A DNA stretch of 64,000 nucleotides from JANNPJ01 sp965200525 (GTDB taxonomy: Bacteria > Actinomycetota > Actinomycetes > Actinomycetales > Kineosporiaceae). The notes under the pieces were generated by a model. The model did not search any database. It was not told where the DNA came from and was given only the letters and a program-made list of their open reading frames with translations. Positions 7,781-16,157 of this stretch are shown here, piece after piece; position 1 is the first letter of the stretch, and every line of letters starts with the position of its first letter. The stretch lies in contig OZ241368.1 in the NCBI GenBank assembly GCA_965200525.1, forward strand, positions 496,001-560,000, read 5' to 3'. A program made the translations under genes and the position numbers.

Positions 7781-9307
7781 ATGACCACTCTGGACAATGC
7801 CGACGGGTCAACGCGGCCCACCACGGCACCCGCGAACGCCCAGGCCTATGCGGCCGGGCAGGACCCGAGGCGGTGGTGGGCCCTGGCCGTGATCGCCGTC
7901 GCCCAGCTGATGGTGGTGCTCGACGCCTCCATCGTGACCATCGCCCTACCCTCGGCCCAGCACGCCCTGGGCATCAGCGACGCCAACCGCCAGTGGGTGG
8001 TGACCGCCTACACCCTCGCCTTCGGTGGCCTGCTCCTGCTGGGCGGTCGGATCGCTGACTACACCGGCCGCAAGCGAGTTTTCATCATCGGGCTTATCGG
8101 CTTCGCCGCCGCCTCCGGGCTGGGCGGCATCGCCCAGAACAGCGGTGAGCTGTTCGGCGCCCGGGCCCTGCAGGGGCTTTTCGCCGCCCTGCTCGCCCCG
8201 GCGGCGCTCTCCCTGATCTCGGTCACGTTCACCGACCCGAAGGAGCGTTCCACCGCTTTCGGTGTCTACGGCGGCATTTCGGGTGGCGGCGCGGCCATCG
8301 GCCTGATTCTGGGTGGCCTGCTCACCGAGTACGCGAGCTGGCGCTGGTGCCTGCTGGTCAACATCCCGATCGCGGCCCTGACCGCCGTGGCCGCGTGGCG
8401 CACCGTGCACGAGAGCAAGGCCAAGGGCAACACGCGTTACGACATCCCCGGCGCCGTCCTGGTCAGTACCGGCCTGGTCGCCCTGGTCTACGGATTCACC
8501 GAGGCGGCCAAGCCGAATTCCGGCTGGACCGACACCAGCACCCTGAGCTGGCTGCTGGCCGCCGTCGTCCTGCTGATCTCGTTCGTGGTCTGGGAGACCC
8601 GCTCCTCGCACCCCCTGCTGCCGCTGCGGATCGTGCTCGACCGCAACCGCGGCGGGTCGTACATCTCCTCGCTGCTGGTCGGCGCCGGGCTGTTCGCGAT
8701 GTTCCTGTTCCTGGCCTACTACATGCAGGAGAACCTCGGATACAGCGCGCTGAAGTCCGGTTTCGCGTTCCTGCCGTTCAGCGCCGGGATCATCGTGGCC
8801 GCCGGCCTGACCAGCAACCTGCTGCCGCGGATCGGGCCGAAGCCGCTGCTGGTGGTCGGCGGGGCGATGGCCACGGTGGGCCTGTTCTCCCTGGTCACGA
8901 TCACCGAGACCACCAGTTGGACGACGCATGTGCTGCCGGCCGAGCTCCTGATCAGCCTGGGCATGGGGGCGTTCTTCGTCACCACCTCCAGCCTGGCCCT
9001 GACCCGGATCAGCGAGCACGACGCCGGGGTCGCCAGCGCCATGCTCAACACCACTCAGCAGATCGGCGGCGCCCTGGGCACCGCCCTGCTCAACACCCTG
9101 TTCGCCAGCGCCGTCACCGGCTACATCGCCGACCACGTCGGCAAGGGCAGCAACGGCACAGTGGCCACCCTGGCCTCGATCCACGGCTACCACGTGGCCT
9201 TCGTGGTCGGAGCCGGCCTGATTGCCCTGGCGACCGTCCTGGTCACGGTGCTGGTCAATGCCGACAGCAGTGAGCTGAACACCGAAGCGGCACTGGCTGC
9301 TGCGTGA
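7781..9307 (+). CDS. DHA2-family (EmrB/QacA) 14-helix drug exporter
   Basis: This 508-residue MFS transporter begins MTTLDNADG after a caaggga ribosome site. DHA2 hallmarks are visible: LMVVLDASIVTIALPSAQ in helix 1, GGRIADYTGRKRVF between helices 2 and 3, and motif C-like GGAAIGLILGGLL in helix 5. It exports hydrophobic compounds in exchange for protons. The divergent TetR gene at 6880 is its likely repressor. A long-stem terminator follows immediately. Confidence 0.93.
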   Translation: MTTLDNADGSTRPTTAPANAQAYAAGQDPRRWWALAVIAVAQLMVVLDASIVTIALPSAQHALGISDANRQWVVTAYTLAFGGLLLLGGRIADYTGRKRVFIIGLIGFAAASGLGGIAQNSGELFGARALQGLFAALLAPAALSLISVTFTDPKERSTAFGVYGGISGGGAAIGLILGGLLTEYASWRWCLLVNIPIAALTAVAAWRTVHESKAKGNTRYDIPGAVLVSTGLVALVYGFTEAAKPNSGWTDTSTLSWLLAAVVLLISFVVWETRSSHPLLPLRIVLDRNRGGSYISSLLVGAGLFAMFLFLAYYMQENLGYSALKSGFAFLPFSAGIIVAAGLTSNLLPRIGPKPLLVVGGAMATVGLFSLVTITETTSWTTHVLPAELLISLGMGAFFVTTSSLALTRISEHDAGVASAMLNTTQQIGGALGTALLNTLFASAVTGYIADHVGKGSNGTVATLASIHGYHVAFVVGAGLIALATVLVTVLVNADSSELNTEAALAAA

Positions 9308-9316
9308 TGCACGCCA

Positions 9317-9354
9317 GGAACCCCGTCGAGGACGCCTTCCTCGACGGGGATTCC
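9317..9354 (+). terminator. Rho-independent-like hairpin after the exporter
   Basis: CCCCGTCGAGG pairs perfectly with CCTCGACGGGG (9321-9331 with 9339-9349), extended by GGAA/TTCC with one bulged base. There is no U-tract, as is common in actinomycetes. It lies between the exporter stop and a convergent hypothetical gene, so it may act in both directions. Confidence 0.8.
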
Positions 9355-9411
9355 TGCCGCGGACGCGGATGGCAGCCACCACACTCAACCGGCGGTGACC
9401 CTCACCGGCGC

Positions 9412-9744
9412 TCAGTGCTTGAAGAGCCCGAAGTGGCGGTCACGATGGCGCCCCCGGCCCGTCCTCAGCTCTGACGAAGGTAGTTGGCTCCCGAATTCGG
9501 CGCTCTCGCCCGCACTCGGATCAGCGGCAACCGCGCTGATCGCGATCGCGGCATCGGCCAGCGTCACCTCGGCCAGCGCGGGTTGGACCGGCGTGGTCAA
9601 AGTAGTGCCGCCGGCCAATCTGGCCAGACAGATCTGTAGATCAGCCAGACGTTGCAGTTGCTGTTCCACCGCGAGCGAAGGTCGGTACAGGAAGCGATCG
9701 CTCTCGACAACGGGCGGCTGCGGCGGGCTGATCGGTGTGTCCAC
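9412..9744 (-). CDS. Hypothetical protein, 110 aa
   Basis: The GTG start was chosen because a strong ribosome site (ggaggg, five bases upstream) precedes it on the minus strand. The product is soluble, with a proline-rich head (TPISPPQPP), a helical centre (AVEQQLQRLADLQICLARLAGG) and an Arg/His-rich end. It lies downstream of the tandem GAF-ANTAR genes on the same strand, with a 166-base gap. No family is recognised, and coding status rests on the ribosome site and codon pattern. Confidence 0.45.
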   Translation of the reverse strand: MDTPISPPQPPVVESDRFLYRPSLAVEQQLQRLADLQICLARLAGGTTLTTPVQPALAEVTLADAAIAISAVAADPSAGESAEFGSQLPSSELRTGRGRHRDRHFGLFKH

Positions 9745-9910
9745 AGTGACCCTCCGAGGGGTACTGGGCGCCATCACTGCCCGAATGCTCAACAGCTTCG
9801 CGTGCTGCCACTTTACGACCGCGGGCCCTGTTCGCCAAGGGCTGCCCGGCAGGGCGCCGCCAGCGCAGGGCGACCTGCTGAAGGCGGGGCACCTGCTGCG
9901 GCGGGCCCTT

Positions 9911-10711
9911 CTACTGCTGCGACTCCAGCACCGGGGCGGGCAGGCGCCCGGCAACGATGTCCTGGGCCACGTCGTCGAGCGTGCGGTCGGCGCTGAACGC
10001 CGACGCCCGCAACAGTTCCAGGGCCTGTCCGGGGGTGACTTGATTCCTCTGCAGGGTCAGCCCCTGCGCCAGCCACACCCGGTGACGGCGCGCGGCCCCG
10101 GGACCACCCATCCACGGGTAGTCCATCTCCCCGTTCGCGTCGATGATCATCTCCGAGTCGAGCAGCCAGTCAGTGATGCACGCCGCCATGTCCGCGAGCT
10201 CGGGGACGTATTCCGGCTCGCCGGCCGAACGTCGGTACAGGCTGAGCGAGCCCAGGGCCACAGCACCCTTGAGCAGCGGAAACGCAAAGACCGCCTGGTA
10301 AGGGGTGTGCCGGGTCAGCTGGTCGGCATAGGTCGGCCAGTCCGACCAGGCCTGCGACTCCGGACAAGCCATGTCCGCCACCAGCACCGGTTCGCGCCGG
10401 GAGTAGGACGAGAAACACGGGCCCTCCCGGACCGTGAACTGCAGGGCTTCACCCATCGTGGCGCCCAGATCGCTGGCCCCGATCGGAACCGCGATGTCGC
10501 CCCCCAGATAGAGCGACAGGGCTGCGCCGTCCATACCGGTCACCTCGACGACCGCTTGGCACAGCCGGTCGGCCAGCAACGGGCTCTGGCGGACATCCCC
10601 GAGCAACCTGCGCGTGGCCGCGGCCTCGAACTGGACCACGAGCGAGGCGCTTGAGCCGGCCGCACCAGTTCGCCCATCGGGCTGGGAAGCATCTGCATTG
10701 GACTGCGTCAT
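9911..10711 (-). CDS. GAF-ANTAR regulator (subfamily B)
   Basis: About 266 residues from MTQSNADASQ. The GAF domain carries EGPCFSSYSRREPVL and TYADQLTRHTPYQAVFAFPLL. The C-terminal ANTAR-like part reads VWLAQGLTLQRNQVTPGQAL and DVAQDIVAGRLPAPV, the same variant core as 1793-2587. The start at 10711 has GGTGGAG close upstream. An in-frame ATG at 10807 overlaps the stop of the preceding GAF-ANTAR gene as TGATG and would add 32 unconserved residues. It is the second gene of a tandem operon. Confidence 0.88.
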   Translation of the reverse strand: MTQSNADASQPDGRTGAAGSSASLVVQFEAAATRRLLGDVRQSPLLADRLCQAVVEVTGMDGAALSLYLGGDIAVPIGASDLGATMGEALQFTVREGPCFSSYSRREPVLVADMACPESQAWSDWPTYADQLTRHTPYQAVFAFPLLKGAVALGSLSLYRRSAGEPEYVPELADMAACITDWLLDSEMIIDANGEMDYPWMGGPGAARRHRVWLAQGLTLQRNQVTPGQALELLRASAFSADRTLDDVAQDIVAGRLPAPVLESQQ

Positions 10712-10806
10712 GGACTCCACCCTGAAATTACCGTTGCACTGAGCTTCGCGGCCTCGCTGCTGGGCCGCCCACCGCACACCGAGAGCCGGCAGCGGTGATG
10801 TCGCCA

Positions 10807-11581
10807 TCAGCCGGGAGCGGCCCCGGCGATGACCGATTGGGCGACGTCACGCAGCTTGCGGTTCGAACGCGAGGACAGGTCGACGAGGATCACGAAGGCC
10901 TCCTCGGGCGTGCAGCGTTGCGTACTCATGATCACGCCCTTGGCCTGCTCGATCTGAGCCCGCGAGGCCATCGCCTGCCTCATCTGGGCCACCTCCTCCT
11001 GGGCACCGGCGTACAGGGCCGCATTGAAGAGCGTGACCGCGGCGTGGCCGGCGAACGCGGTCGCCGCCTCCACCGTGGTGTCGTCCAGGGCGTGCTCGGC
11101 CCCCCAGGCCATAGATGTTGAGGCCGCCACGAGTCTCCTGCAGGGCCGGCAGCCCGATGGAGAGCACGTGCCGAATGCCCTGCCGGCGCGCCAGGCGGGC
11201 AAACTCCCCGTACACGCCAGCCTCGTCATGCGAGTCCAGCATGATGGTCTGACCGTAGCGGGCGGCGTCCAGGCAGGGGCCGAAGCCCATCTCGTACTGG
11301 CGCTCGTCCAGCGTCACGGCCAGCGTGCCGCTGAACGCGATGGTGCGCGGACGTCCCTTCTCGATCAGGGTCACGGAGGCGTCCTGGGTACCGGGAATCT
11401 CCTTGACCGCCAGGTCGGCGATCCGCCGCAGTACCGCGCCCAGCGGCTGCTGGGCCAGAACGATCGCCGCCAGTTCGGCGAACGTGGAGGGGCTCACCGA
11501 CTGCTGGGCGCAGGCCTCGCCACCGGCGTGCGAACGGGCCGACTCGTCCGGAGTTGAGTCTGGAGACTGTGATGGGCCCAT
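10807..11581 (-). pseudogene. GAF-ANTAR regulator (subfamily A), frameshifted
   Basis: The N-terminal GAF half (MGPSQSPDSTP to GGLNIYGLGG) and the C-terminal ANTAR half (AEHALDDTTVEAATAF to VIAGAAPG, with ASRAQIEQAKGVIM) are in different frames. The switch lies in a run of six C on the plus strand (11100-11105). Five would restore LGAEHALDD, matching the paralogue at 443-1240. This is either a real one-base insertion, a hypermutable tract, or a homopolymer sequencing error. Nothing else is damaged. The stop overlaps an ATG in the next gene's frame (TGATG), pointing to a once coupled pair. Confidence 0.82.
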
Positions 11582-11906
11582 AGTTCTTCTCGTCCCTTCG
11601 ACGCTCGTCCCGGGCTGTGCGCGCCGGCGTGGTCGAACGATCAAAGGCCCCTTTGCTTGGGACCGTGCGGGCACCTTCGCGAGGACCGACGTGTGTCGCC
11701 TCGGCGTGCCCACGGTCCACATATATACAACGACGACTCCACTCACGCTCTTCGGCGAGAAGTTCTTGCGTGGCCTCAGCCCGGACACTGTTGTGCAGAC
11801 AAACAGAGGGGTAGGGCAGTGCAAGCCCGCGGCGGCGCCGGTCCAGACTCGGAGGCGACGCTGCGCCACTGTTGCCGCCGGCCCGCCTCAGGCTCAGGAT
11901 GAAGTC
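11582..11906. other. Divergent promoter region
   Basis: A 325-base gap between the GAF-ANTAR operon (minus) and the PhyH-type gene (plus). It holds an AT-rich island, cacatatatacaacg (11718-11732), rare in this genome. Read on the minus strand it offers a TATATA-like -10 about 140 bases before the GAF-ANTAR start. No gene or strong hairpin is seen. Confidence 0.4.
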
Positions 11907-12746
11907 ATGACACCGCAGCAGGACTCACGTCTGATCGAGCGCATCCTCAGCCTGCGTCCTCCGGCCGTGCCGGTTCCGGGCGGGGCGGACGAGCGAACGA
12001 GCGCACTGGTCGAGGCCCTGTACGACCAGGGCATCGTGGCGTGCCCCCAAGCGTTTTCGCGGCAGTGGGCCCAGAGGGTGGGTGAGGACATCGACGTCGC
12101 CTTCGCCGAGGCGCGCGAGCGCCCTGGTGGCGCCGTCGGGCGCGGACCGAACCGGTACTACGTGGAGATCCATCCCGAGCAACTGCGCGGCTTCGTGGAG
12201 CTGGTGGAGCATCCCTGGGTGCGCTCGGTCTGCGAGGCCGTCCTCGGCCCGCAGTACCAGATCGTCGAACTGGGTTTCGACGTCCCGCTCGCCGGGGCCC
12301 TCGATCAACCGTGGCACCGCGACTTCCCCATGCCGCAGCAGACTCGTGAGGGCGGCAGACTGACGTCGCTGGCGTTCAATGCGACCGCAGTCGACACGGA
12401 AACGGACATGGGCCCCTTCGAGATCGCCCCCGGGACCCAATGGGACCTGTCTCCCGACTTCGAACACGGGATGTTTCCGGACCGAGGCACCTGGGGGCGC
12501 TACGCCGAGCGGGCGTTGCGCAAGTTTCCGCAGATGGGCGACATCTCCGCCCGCTCGGCCCTAACCATCCATCGCGGAACACGCAACCTGTCGCAGAAAC
12601 CGCGTCCCGTCCTCGTGCTGGGCGTCGATGCTCCTGGAGCCGGCAACGCCGAGCACCACGACCTGGCCGTGACCCGAGGCTTCTGGGATCAGCTGCCGCA
12701 GCGCGCGTACGCGATCACCTGGTGTGCCCGGTCGTCGAGAAGCTAA
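11907..12746 (+). CDS. Phytanoyl-CoA dioxygenase-family protein, 3' end frameshifted
   Basis: Predicted non-heme Fe(II)/2-oxoglutarate-type hydroxylase of 279 residues. The metal-site pattern is present: HRD in QPWHRDFPMPQ (about residue 133) and a distal His in LTIHRGTRNLS. Arg for 2-oxoglutarate is probably in the following segment. After LPQR the frame reads AYAITWC and stops at 12746. Removing one CG from gcgcgcg (12701-12707) instead gives RVRDHLVCPVVEKLTPI and continues to QKHTIEGLVMGEA, stopping at 12799. The longer C-terminus looks genuine, so two extra bases are suspected. The substrate is unknown. Confidence 0.78.
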   Translation: MTPQQDSRLIERILSLRPPAVPVPGGADERTSALVEALYDQGIVACPQAFSRQWAQRVGEDIDVAFAEARERPGGAVGRGPNRYYVEIHPEQLRGFVELVEHPWVRSVCEAVLGPQYQIVELGFDVPLAGALDQPWHRDFPMPQQTREGGRLTSLAFNATAVDTETDMGPFEIAPGTQWDLSPDFEHGMFPDRGTWGRYAERALRKFPQMGDISARSALTIHRGTRNLSQKPRPVLVLGVDAPGAGNAEHHDLAVTRGFWDQLPQRAYAITWCARSSRS

Positions 12747-12802
12747 CCCCCATCACCCAGAAGCACACCATCGAGGGCCTGGTGATGGGCGAGGCCTGAC
12801 CG

Positions 12803-12820
12803 GTACGGACGGAGCCGTAC
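12803..12820 (+). terminator. Weak hairpin between PhyH-type gene and ChaB gene
   Basis: GTACGG (12803-12808) pairs with CCGTAC (12815-12820) in the 25-base gap between the convergent genes, just after the longer-frame stop at 12799. The stem is only six base pairs with no T-run, so function is uncertain. Confidence 0.35.
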
Positions 12821-12824
12821 GTGG

Positions 12825-13250
12825 TTACGACTTCTTGGCGGCCTTTCGCGTCTCGCGAGCGTTTGCCTTCTCGATGGCGTTTACCAGCTCATCCTTCTTC
12901 ATCGTGGTGCGCCCGCGGATGTCAAGCTTCTTGGCCACATCCAGCAGGTGGCTCTTGGAGGCGTTGGCGTCGACGCCGCCCTTGGTCGCCCGCTTGGTCT
13001 TCACGCCGCCCTTGGCCTGCTCGTCCGAGGGCCCGTTCTTGGCTTTCGGCTGCCAGCGGTCCCCCACCTTCTCGTGGGTGTGCTTCAGGGCCGACATCGC
13101 AACCCGGTGGGCGCGCTCGCCCTCGCCGTACTCCTTGACGGCCGAGTCGTGGGCCTTGGCGAAGGTGCGCTGGGCCTTCTTGTCCGAGCGCTTCAGCGTG
13201 CCGGGAAGCTCCTCCGCCTTGGCCTTGCCGCTCTTCGTCGTCTTGGGCAT
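12825..13250 (-). CDS. ChaB-family protein with SAP/Rho-N-like C-terminus
   Basis: This 141-residue lysine-rich protein starts MPKTTKSGKAKAEELPGTLK, followed by KAQRTFAKAHDSAVKEYGEG and VAMSALKHTHEK, the ChaB signature. The C-terminal 40 residues (ASKSHLLDVAKKLDIRGRTTM, then KKDELVNAIEKANA) form a SAP/Rho N-terminal-like nucleic-acid-binding motif. In actinomycetes such proteins are small, abundant and often stress-associated. The name ChaB (cation transport regulator) is historical and the function is not established. Confidence 0.85.
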   Translation of the reverse strand: MPKTTKSGKAKAEELPGTLKRSDKKAQRTFAKAHDSAVKEYGEGERAHRVAMSALKHTHEKVGDRWQPKAKNGPSDEQAKGGVKTKRATKGGVDANASKSHLLDVAKKLDIRGRTTMKKDELVNAIEKANARETRKAAKKS

Positions 13251-13459
13251 GGTTCGCTCCTTTCACCAGTGGTGGTTGGCCCTTCCATGATGACGACGTC
13301 ATTCCAGCACCGCGAGCCGACAGTTTCCGCATCGCGGCATCTCTGGCGCATCAGAACCGCTCACGCCGATCCGTGCCTTCCGCCGCGCCTCGTGCCCTGC
13401 CCCTGCATACCGGCGCTGTCGGTGCGAGCGTGCCCCGTTGCGAAAGGGGAGGCGCCAGT

Positions 13460-13827
13460 TACCTGGTGGGACGCGATCCTCGGCCTTCCTCGGCGAGCAG
13501 TGACAGCGTGCGGACCCGACTCCTGGTGCTGTTCCTGACCGCCGGAAGCCACGACCTGCTGGCCAAGGTGATGCACGCCCAGGATCTGCCGCACGACGCC
13601 CGGCTCTCTTGACCAGGTGCGACTGGGGCGCGCAGATCATGTTCTACGGCGGTGACGTGGTGGAATTGGCGCTGGCCGCAGCCCTGTTGTCGGCCTGGTA
13701 CGCCCACACCGGACGGCAACTGGAGCAGGTGCGGCGCCGAGGCGCCGGCCGGTTGCCAGTCCCGGCCCGGCCCGCCCGCTCAACGGTGCAACGTCAGAAG
13801 CAGAACGGCGGCAGCATGAGGCGCTGA
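13460..13827 (+). pseudogene. Relic of cytochrome c oxidase assembly factor CtaG (C-terminal part)
   Basis: One frame reads LVGRDPRPSSASSDSVRTRL and LLVLFLTAGSHDLLAKVMHA, then stops at 13612. Another frame resumes with GAQIMFYGGDVVELALAAAL and LLSAWYAHTGRQLEQVRRR. Together these match the last two or three membrane helices of CtaG_Caa3 proteins. At least one frameshift lies at about 13600-13640, and the N-terminal two thirds are missing. No start codon with a ribosome site leads it. It is a degraded fragment, not a functional gene. Confidence 0.58.
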
Positions 13828-13975
13828 CGCGTTCATCTCGCGATGGCGAGGAACCGCCCGCCCTCACCGATCGCATCTCCGAGGCCACGATCCGGTCCCA
13901 GCTCACCGTCGTAGTGGCCGAGTCACTGGCGTGTGGCCTCGTGGCGAGCGGGTTGAGCGCGACCGAGGGATGGCC

Positions 13976-14000
13976 ACCGTCCTGGTCACGGTGCTGGTCA
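13976..14000 (+). repeat. 25-bp identity to the 3' end of the DHA2 exporter gene
   Basis: accgtcctggtcacggtgctggtca occurs here and at 9233-9257 in the exporter. Translated, the neighbourhood reads MATVLVTVLVTAL, like the exporter's last helix ATVLVTVLVNA. The flanks only loosely resemble the exporter, so this may be the decayed end of another MFS gene. The 13828-14060 stretch contains no intact gene. Confidence 0.5.
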
Positions 14001-14060
14001 CCGCGCTCAACCAGCGGCGACCACCGCCCGCTCGTCCCCGCGCCGGATACCGTAGGAAAC

Positions 14061-14909
14061 ATGTCCCTACCGCCGGACGGTCACGTTCATACCGAGTGGT
14101 CCTGGGACGCACAGCACGGGTCGATGCAGCGATCGTGCGAGCGCGCCGTCGATCTGGGGCTGCCGTCCATCGCGTTCACCGAGCACCTCGACTTCACGGT
14201 ATGGACGGCCAACCTCGAGGCGGTCGCCGCCCTGCCGCTCGATCACCCGGTCGCCGTCCTCAGCGATCCGCAGGGCCAGGTCTCACCCCCGCTCTTCGAC
14301 GCGGCCGGCTATCTGGAGGCGGTGGAGCGCTGCCGTTCGCAGTTTCGCAGCCTTCGGATCCTGAGCGGGGTCGAACTGGGCGAACCGCACCGGCACGCGG
14401 AGTCAACTCGCGCCGTCCTGGAATCAGGCACTTTCGATCGGGTGCTGGGTTCGCTGCACTGCCTGCCCGAGAAGGACGGCTTCCAGGAGCCGAACGACCT
14501 GTACTCACATCGTGACCCCGACGAGATCGTGAGGCAGTACCTGGTGGAGGTGGCGGACATGGTCAGCGCGATGGACACCTTCTCGGTCCTGGCTCACATC
14601 GACTATCCGGCCCGATCCTGGCCTGTCCGTGGAGAACCGTTCGACGCGTACCGGTTCGAGGACGAGTTTCGCCATGCCTTGCGAGCCACTGCTCGCAGCG
14701 GCAAGGCGCTGGAGATCAACACCGTGGTTCCGCTGCCCGGGCCCGTCCTGCACTGGTGGCACCAGGAGGGAGGCCAAGCGGTCTCGTTCGGAAGCGACGC
14801 GCATGAACCCTCCCGCATTGCCCAGGGGTTCGCCGACGCGGCCGCCATGGCCGAGGCCAATGGGTTCCGCGCGGCGCGCGACCCGGTGGCCCTGTGGAAT
14901 CGGGGCTGA
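14061..14909 (+). CDS. PHP-domain histidinol-phosphatase-like hydrolase
   Basis: This 282-residue protein begins MSLPPDGHVHTEWSWDA, the metal-binding HxH plus W/D motif of the PHP superfamily. Other ligands follow: E and H in AFTEHLDF, E in SGVELGEPHRH, H in GSLHCLP, H in LAHIDYP, and D-H in FGSDAHEPS. The length suits monofunctional histidinol-phosphate phosphatase of the HisJ/HisK type. No other his genes are nearby, so the phosphoester substrate is unproven. The start is supported by aggaaac eight bases upstream. Confidence 0.85.
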   Translation: MSLPPDGHVHTEWSWDAQHGSMQRSCERAVDLGLPSIAFTEHLDFTVWTANLEAVAALPLDHPVAVLSDPQGQVSPPLFDAAGYLEAVERCRSQFRSLRILSGVELGEPHRHAESTRAVLESGTFDRVLGSLHCLPEKDGFQEPNDLYSHRDPDEIVRQYLVEVADMVSAMDTFSVLAHIDYPARSWPVRGEPFDAYRFEDEFRHALRATARSGKALEINTVVPLPGPVLHWWHQEGGQAVSFGSDAHEPSRIAQGFADAAAMAEANGFRAARDPVALWNRG

Positions 14910-15049
14910 CCTCCCCCGCGACTGCGCGCCTGACGACCCCTGTCGGGCGCGGCGCGAGAGAGCTGGCCATAACTGAGCGTGTCTTGAGCACACGGAGGGC
15001 TACGAACTGCTTCCATACCCCAGGGTTCTCATCTGGGAGGGGGAGGTCA

Positions 15050-15571
15050 GTGAGCGGACGGTACGCCCGCGCCTGCCTTCGCGTTGCGCGAGGCACGGCC
15101 ACGAGCACGCAGATCAGGAGCACTCTCGAGGCCGCCTTCGCCGAGCCGGGCTTTCCCGGCCACGAACTGCTCACCGAGATCCTCGACCTGCATGCCGGGC
15201 CGGCCCTCGAGGGTGCGATCCCTGATTCCGGAAGCGTTCCGGACGCCGAGCCGGTGATCGACCTGACCGCGCCGCCGTCCGAGAATCTGGCGAAATGCCT
15301 GCGCTCGGCCCGGGTCCGCGTCCACGAGCCAACCGCCGGGCTGGCCCACCAGCACACGTTCTTGCTGATCGAGTTCCTGGTACCGGCCACTGCTCAGACC
15401 TCGGGCGAGACGGTGATCGTGGCGCTCAAGTCATTGTGGGACCGGCGCCTGCGGCCGGCCCTGATCGCCATTCACCACAGCGGGGCCTTGCGGCCCGGGC
15501 CCGAGGACTGGATCGGGGCCGAGGTGCTCGTCATCGCCGACAGCCCGGCCCACTCCCCGGCCGAGGCCTGA
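15050..15571 (+). CDS. Hypothetical protein, 173 aa
   Basis: The GTG start follows gggaggtca, a good ribosome site. Features: an N-terminal helix (IRSTLEAAFAEPGFPGHELL), an acidic middle, and an alternating hydrophobic C-terminal half (HTFLLIEFLVPATAQ, ETVIVALKSLWDRRLRPAL, IGAEVLVIADSP) suggesting a small alpha/beta fold. There is no signal peptide, membrane helix or recognised family. It is followed by a strong bidirectional terminator, supporting a real transcription unit. Confidence 0.6.
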   Translation: MSGRYARACLRVARGTATSTQIRSTLEAAFAEPGFPGHELLTEILDLHAGPALEGAIPDSGSVPDAEPVIDLTAPPSENLAKCLRSARVRVHEPTAGLAHQHTFLLIEFLVPATAQTSGETVIVALKSLWDRRLRPALIAIHHSGALRPGPEDWIGAEVLVIADSPAHSPAEA

Positions 15572-15593
15572 TCCCATCATCGCCGCCGGCGGG

Positions 15594-15633
15594 CCTGTTC
15601 GGGCCGAGCCCCGTGGAACCGGGCCCGAACAGG
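15594..15633. terminator. Bidirectional terminator
   Basis: CCTGTTCGGGCC and GGCCCGAACAGG form a perfect 12-bp stem with a 16-base loop between two convergent genes (stop at 15571 and stop at 15641). It should end transcription from both sides. Confidence 0.85.
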
Positions 15634-15640
15634 GACGTTT

Positions 15641-15811
15641 CTACTTGAAAGCGTCCTTGACCTTCTCGCCGGCCTGCTTGAGGTTGGCCTTGCTCTGGTC
15701 GGCCTGCCCCTCGGCCTGCAGGTCCTGGTCGTCGTTGGCCTCGCCGATCTTCTCCTTGGCCTGACCGCCGAGTTCTTCGGCCTTGTTGTCGATCTTGTCG
15801 TCGATACCCAT
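15641..15811 (-). CDS. CsbD-family stress protein
   Basis: This 56-residue, highly charged, cysteine-free protein reads MGIDDKIDNKAEELGGQAKE, then KIGEAN, and ends NLKQAGEKVKDAFK, the CsbD pattern. CsbD proteins are induced by general stress (sigma-B type) in many bacteria and are mostly disordered; the biochemical role is unknown. The ATG at 15811 has gggagaca upstream. An ATG 36 bases further out gives an unconserved extension. Confidence 0.9.
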   Translation of the reverse strand: MGIDDKIDNKAEELGGQAKEKIGEANDDQDLQAEGQADQSKANLKQAGEKVKDAFK

Positions 15812-16157
15812 GGTGTCTCCCTCTGGATCGATGAACCGTGTTGTCACCGTACGTCGCCTGGCGGCGAACGCCCGTTGATCACTGCCCTGCTCGTGAACCG
15901 CCCTCTCGAGCTGCCGATCTGTGCACCAAAGAGGACGTCCGGCGGCCGAACCCCGGTGTTTCCGCGTTGGCCGGGGATCTCGCTGAGCGCCGGATCGACA
16001 AGGCGGCCACTATGGGCCGGTAGCCGCTGTGGAACTCACGGCGACTGCCGAGCCTGGGTCGCTCCAGCCCGTGGGTGGCCCAGGTTTGTAGCCAACCGGA
16101 AGGCGCGGATGCGCAGAGCCGTTGTCTGGTGATCCGTTTCACGAACGAGGTGTCGAA
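15812..16157. other. Intergenic region without recognisable gene
   Basis: This 346-base spacer lies between csbD (minus) and the alcohol dehydrogenase gene (plus) and should hold both promoters. I see no palindrome longer than five bases per arm and no supported frame. A ttgtct stretch at about 16121 could be part of a promoter for the dehydrogenase. Confidence 0.4.

Noticed and set aside
7946..9388. 480-codon minus-strand frame across the DHA2 exporter
   Set aside because: Gly/Gln/Arg-rich antisense shadow of a real transporter gene.
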